A DNA stretch of 64,000 nucleotides from Mycobacterium stomatepiae (GTDB lineage Bacteria; Actinomycetota; Actinomycetes; Mycobacteriales; Mycobacteriaceae): positions 124,001 to 188,000 of the forward strand of contig NZ_AP022587.1 of assembly GCF_010731715.1 (NCBI RefSeq). The letters run 5' to 3'. The stretch's first letter is position 1. The number at the start of each line of letters is the position of its first letter. Below the pieces are notes generated by a model. The model was given only the letters and a program-made list of their open reading frames with translations, had not been told where the DNA came from and ran no database searches. Position numbers and translations under genes: made by a program. Below, one piece after another: positions 60,557-64,000 of the stretch.

Positions 60557-60985
60557 ATGACCCGTCCGTTCCGTGCCGATCCCGTCCGGTTGTCGGTGGC
60601 GCGCAAGCTCGGGCGCGTCATCGACGGAGCCTGGTGGCCGCGCGCAGACCGCATCACCAACGAATTGCCTGCCGTTGTCGCGATGCTGACGCCCTTGTTG
60701 GGGGACATCACTGCGATCAACGTCAATTGGCAACCGCTGCAACGGCCACCCGACATCAACTGGCCGGGCCCGGAACAAAAGCGCCACCACGTCATGACCA
60801 TCAGCGGCGAAGACGCTCACGCCAACCTGCTGATCATCCCGTACGCTACCAACAGCCCGCTCGCGCTGATGGTGCTGCGCTGCGCGGCCAACCTGCCGGT
60901 CGGAGCCGCCGACCGCGAGAAGTCCACGTATGTGACCGCGGGCTCGATCCTGCGGGCCGCAGAACAGCAGCGCGCCGCCAGCTGA
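60557..60985 (+). CDS. DUF5994-like protein
   Basis: The 142-residue protein has the block RVIDGAWWPRADRITNELPAVVAMLTPLLGDITAINVNWQPLQ, which fits the DUF5994 family frequent in actinobacteria, often in many copies per genome. No catalytic residues are known. The ATG at 60557 aligns with the usual family start. It is convergent with qcrB, only 6 bases between the stops. Confidence 0.75.
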   Translation: MTRPFRADPVRLSVARKLGRVIDGAWWPRADRITNELPAVVAMLTPLLGDITAINVNWQPLQRPPDINWPGPEQKRHHVMTISGEDAHANLLIIPYATNSPLALMVLRCAANLPVGAADREKSTYVTAGSILRAAEQQRAAS

Positions 60986-60991
60986 CGCGGG

Positions 60992-62638
60992 CTAGTGCTC
61001 GCCGTTCGAGGAACCGTTGGTCTCTTGGCGCTCCCGCAGCGCGGTCAGCGCGCGCTGCTCGGAGGCGTGGGCCGCCTCGCGCAACGCCGCATCCTCGGAC
61101 GGCGGGTCGGCGAACAAGAAGCTGCCGCTACCCGGCGAACCGGCCGAGCCCAGCTTGTTCATCTTGTTGGGCACCGGCGCCCCCTGGTACTCCAGCGGGA
61201 GCGGGTGGCCGTGGTCGTCGACCGGGCCGAGCGGCTGGTGCAGCTCGATGTAGGCACCGTGCGGCAGCCGCTTGATGATGCCGGTCTCGACGCCGTGCTC
61301 GAGCAGCGCGCGGTCGCTGCGCTGCAGCCCAACGCACCATCGATAGCTGATGAAGAAGACGAGCGGCGGCAGGATCACCATGCCGATACGCCCGATCCAC
61401 GTCGTCGCGTTCAGCGAGATGTGGAACGTGAACGCGATGATGTCGTTCATCGCGCACAGCGTCAGCAGCATGTAGAACGCGATCGCCATCGCGCCGATCG
61501 AAGTCCGCACCGGGACGTCGCGCGGGCGCTGCAGCAGGTTGTGGTGGGCCTTGTCGCCGCTGAACCGTTTCTCCAGGAACGGGTAGACGACCAGCAGCCC
61601 GAAGACGCCGCCCATGATCAGCGCCACCCAGACCGCCGCGGGGATGGTGTGGTGCCAGAAGTAGAACTCCCACGGCGGCCAGATACGAGCCAGGCCTTCC
61701 GTCCACATCATGTAGAAGTCAGGCTGCGAGCCGGCCGACACCTGAGAAGGCTTGTAGGGGCCCAGGTTCCAGATCGGGTTGATCTGTAGCAGGCCGCCCA
61801 TCAGGCCCAGCACACCCACGATGGCGGCGAAGAACGCGCCGGACTTGACCGCGAACACCGGCATCACGCGCACGCCGACGACATTGGTCTCGGTGCGACC
61901 CGGGCCGGGGAACTGGGTGTGCTTCTGGAACCACACCATGGCCAGGTGCAACCCGATCAGGGCCAGGATGATGCCCGGAATCAACAGGATGTGCAGCGCG
62001 TACATGCGGGGGATCAGGATGGTGCCGGGGAAGTCGCCGCCGAAAAGTGCCCAGTGCAACCAGGTTCCGATGACCGGCATGCCCAGCGTGATCGACGAGA
62101 GCGCGGCGCGCAGACCGATACCGGAGAGCAGGTCGTCGGGCAGTGAGTAGCCGAAGTAACCCTCGAACATCGACAGGATCAGCAGCAGCGAGCCGATGAC
62201 CCAGTTCGCCTCGCGGGGGCGGCGGAACGCGCCGGTGAAGAAGATGCGGGCCAGGTGCACCATGATCGAGGCGGAGAACATCAACGCGGCCCAGTGGTGG
62301 ATCTGGCGGACGAACAGGCCACCGCGGACCTCGAACGAGATGTCGAGCGCGGACTGGTAGGCCCGCGACATCTCGACGCCGCGCAGCGGCTGGTACACGC
62401 CGTTGTAGGTGACGTCGACCATCGACGGGTCGAAGAACAGCGTCAGGTACACGCCGGTGATCAGCAGCACGAAGAAGCTGTACATCGCGATCTCACCGAG
62501 CAGGAACGACCAGTGCGTCGGGAAGACCTTGTTGAGCTGCCGGCGGACCGCGGCCGACGGGTGATACCGGGTGTCGATGTCCTCGCCTTGGCGGGCCAGG
62601 ACATCACCGATCTTCGGGGGACTCAGCTTCGGACTCAT
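60992..62638 (-). CDS. qcrB: Menaquinol-cytochrome c reductase cytochrome b subunit QcrB
   Basis: The b subunit of the bcc complex, 548 residues, with eight or more helices. Haem-ligand histidines are in [23 protein letters not shown] and in HWALFGG...LHILLIPG; the quinol-oxidation site region includes [11 protein letters not shown]. It is the target of imidazopyridine (Q203-type) inhibitors in M. tuberculosis. The ATG at 62638 overlaps the qcrA stop by four bases. The acidic C-terminal tail is typical of mycobacteria. Confidence 0.96.
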   Translation of the reverse strand: MSPKLSPPKIGDVLARQGEDIDTRYHPSAAVRRQLNKVFPTHWSFLLGEIAMYSFFVLLITGVYLTLFFDPSMVDVTYNGVYQPLRGVEMSRAYQSALDISFEVRGGLFVRQIHHWAALMFSASIMVHLARIFFTGAFRRPREANWVIGSLLLILSMFEGYFGYSLPDDLLSGIGLRAALSSITLGMPVIGTWLHWALFGGDFPGTILIPRMYALHILLIPGIILALIGLHLAMVWFQKHTQFPGPGRTETNVVGVRVMPVFAVKSGAFFAAIVGVLGLMGGLLQINPIWNLGPYKPSQVSAGSQPDFYMMWTEGLARIWPPWEFYFWHHTIPAAVWVALIMGGVFGLLVVYPFLEKRFSGDKAHHNLLQRPRDVPVRTSIGAMAIAFYMLLTLCAMNDIIAFTFHISLNATTWIGRIGMVILPPLVFFISYRWCVGLQRSDRALLEHGVETGIIKRLPHGAYIELHQPLGPVDDHGHPLPLEYQGAPVPNKMNKLGSAGSPGSGSFLFADPPSEDAALREAAHASEQRALTALRERQETNGSSNGEH

Positions 62639-63813
62639 GTTGTCGTCCTCTCCCAGAATGCAGGACCGACGGGCTCGATGAAGTCGCCGTTGGCAACCAG
62701 ATACCCGTTTGAGTCGATGGTGATCGGCAGCTGCGCCAATGCACGCGCCGCCGGGCCGAAGATCGGCTTGGCGAAATGCAATGCGTCGAACTGCGACTGG
62801 TGGCAGGGGCACAGGATTCGGTAGGACTGCTGCTCGTACAGCGACGACGGGCAGCCCAGGTGCGAGCAGACCTTGGTGAAGGCGAAGAACTCGCCGAAGT
62901 TGAAGCTCTCCTGGTTCTGGCGCTTGACCACCCGCTGCATGTCGGTGGGTCGAATCCGGATGAGCATCACGGGATTACGGGCACCCATCTTGATGCCGAT
63001 CAGCTTCTCGTGCGACTCCACCGTGGTGCCGTCGCCGTCGGACTCGCGCCATGGGAAGACGGTCTCCATGCCGCCGGCGTCGATGTCCTCGGGGCGCATC
63101 TTGACGAACGGCGCACCGTCGGTGGCACCGGTGGCGCGTGCCAGGTAGATGGTCTCGCCGTGGTAGCGCGGGGTCCAACCGGACGTCCACAACACCGCTT
63201 TCATGCCGTCGGCGGTCGGCACGACCGGCTTCCACGGGTTCTTGATCAGGCCGCCGGCAAAAGCCACCAAGGTGCCGAGCCCGAACGCGCCCATGCCCAG
63301 CCCGAACGATGCCCCGATCAGCTTGCGGCGCCCGATCGTCGACGTCTGGTAGGCGTCGGTCAGGTTGGCGACGACCGTCTTGCGGTCGATGTCGCGGGAG
63401 GCGCCGTCGTGGCGGTCCTGAATTGAAATCTCTTCCGGGATAAAGCGTTTCTGGTACAGGATCGCGCCGATGGCGATCGACAGGACGGACATCCCGAACG
63501 TGAAGCCGTACAGCGGGGTGGTCAGCGAGTACATGAAGTTACCCGCCTGCTCGTTCGACTTGTACTCCCACGGCCAGAACAAGAAGATCAGCAGCAGCGC
63601 CAGCCCGAAACCGCCGCCCAGCAAAAGCCACAGGGCGACGCCGCGCTCGGCACGCTTCTCGGCCTTGGTGCCCTCGACCGGCCAGCGCGGCTCCTTGAAG
63701 ACGGTCTCGACGCCGTCGATCTTGCCGCCCAGTTCGAGCAGTTCCTGGTTGGACATCGCGGCCAGTGCGGCCTCGTCCGGCTCTTTACCGACGCCAGTGC
63801 TTTCCGAGCTCAT
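62635..63813 (-). CDS. qcrA: Menaquinol-cytochrome c reductase Rieske subunit QcrA
   Basis: The Rieske iron-sulfur subunit, 392 residues. Three N-terminal helices (about 60-82, 97-118 and 170-195) precede a periplasmic [2Fe-2S] domain with the ligand pairs CSHLGC and CPCHQS near the C-terminus. TIGRRKLIG before the third helix is the twin-arginine-like element. The ATG at 63813 overlaps the qcrC stop (ATGA). The N-terminal tail is shorter than in M. tuberculosis (429 residues); an upstream start at 63870 would extend it by 19 residues inside qcrC. Confidence 0.95.
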   Translation of the reverse strand: MSSESTGVGKEPDEAALAAMSNQELLELGGKIDGVETVFKEPRWPVEGTKAEKRAERGVALWLLLGGGFGLALLLIFLFWPWEYKSNEQAGNFMYSLTTPLYGFTFGMSVLSIAIGAILYQKRFIPEEISIQDRHDGASRDIDRKTVVANLTDAYQTSTIGRRKLIGASFGLGMGAFGLGTLVAFAGGLIKNPWKPVVPTADGMKAVLWTSGWTPRYHGETIYLARATGATDGAPFVKMRPEDIDAGGMETVFPWRESDGDGTTVESHEKLIGIKMGARNPVMLIRIRPTDMQRVVKRQNQESFNFGEFFAFTKVCSHLGCPSSLYEQQSYRILCPCHQSQFDALHFAKPIFGPAARALAQLPITIDSNGYLVANGDFIEPVGPAFWERTTT

Positions 63814-64000
63814 GCTCGCGCCCCAATCCACAGTGCCAACGCGATGGCCGCGACCATCCCGATGATCCACGCCGCCATGCCCTCGGGCGCGGGTCCGAAC
63901 CCGCCGAGGCCGTAGCCGCCCGGCGAGCGCTCCTCGGTGACGCTCTTGACGTAGCCGATGATGTCCTTCTTGGCTTCGAAGGACAGCTGGCGATCGGCGA
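63810..64000 (-). CDS. qcrC: Cytochrome bcc complex dihaem cytochrome c subunit QcrC (5' end outside window)
   Basis: Only the last 62 codons are present. They read [20 protein letters not shown], a glycine-rich GGYGLGGFG stretch and the C-terminal anchor helix [18 protein letters not shown], ending ARA. This is the C-terminus of the dihaem cytochrome c that passes electrons to CtaC. The haem-binding motifs lie beyond the window edge. It begins the qcrC-qcrA-qcrB overlap chain. Confidence 0.92.
   Translation of the reverse strand, partial: ADRQLSFEAKKDIIGYVKSVTEERSPGGYGLGGFGPAPEGMAAWIIGMVAAIALALWIGARA

Overview
The window is chromosomal DNA of a mycobacterium, most likely a non-tuberculous species. 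The G+C content is high, GTG and TTG starts are frequent, and many neighbouring genes overlap by 1-4 bases. Gene content and order follow, in reverse orientation, the M. tuberculosis segment from about Rv2236c (cobD) back to Rv2194 (qcrC). Gene names below come from remembered family and M. tuberculosis homologues; no database search was run.

Layout. 1-13.7 kb: the 3'-truncated end of a KimA-like transporter, a decayed VOC gene, cobD, the SURF1/ptpA/ptkA-like operon, an alpha/beta hydrolase, a PknH-sensor-like lipoprotein, and a tightly coupled chain cobC, NIF3, zinc ribbon, RNase H/phosphatase. A TetR/DUF6941/ferredoxin/P450 cassette follows. 13.8-22.4 kb: RNase P RNA, a CYTH-CHAD protein, two small exported proteins, panB, two paralogous exported peptidases (caeA/hip1 type), a small exported peptide and a JmjC/cupin protein. 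22.5-32.7 kb: the nitrogen core glnA2 and glnE, then an accessory block (thioesterase, LLM oxidoreductase, small protein, frameshifted flavin oxidase, TetR, DJ-1 relic), then glnA1 on the other strand with a four-box GlnR-like operator. 32.9-42.6 kb: RDD and DUF4191 membrane proteins, the lipoate genes lipB-lipA, a 13E12-type HNH gene carrying a 40-bp tandem duplication, an NmrA relic, a TIGR01777 epimerase, dlaT and ephD. 42.9-50.9 kb: pepB, an adenylate cyclase, gcvT, ilvE and the cobalamin nucleotide-loop operon cobU-cobT-cobS behind a DUF3043 gene. 51.1-64 kb: glycerate kinase, an A-type Fe-S protein, adoK, asnB, and the respiratory genes ctaC-ctaF-mmpS3 facing qcrC-qcrA-qcrB.

How it works together. 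Three themes dominate. Nitrogen assimilation: glnA1, glnA2, the adenylyltransferase glnE and asnB. Cofactors: cobalamin (cobD, cobC, cobU, cobT, cobS), lipoate (lipB, lipA, feeding dlaT and the glycine cleavage system with gcvT) and pantothenate (panB). Respiration: SURF1, ctaC, ctaF and qcrCAB of the bcc-aa3 supercomplex.

No clearly new multi-gene system was found. The unusual content lies between core genes: several decayed genes (VOC, peptidase fragment, flavin oxidase, DJ-1, NmrA), the frame-changing 40-bp duplication in the HNH gene, a putative TetR operator pair and the GlnR-like operator. There is no tRNA, CRISPR array, insertion sequence or prophage that I can recognise.
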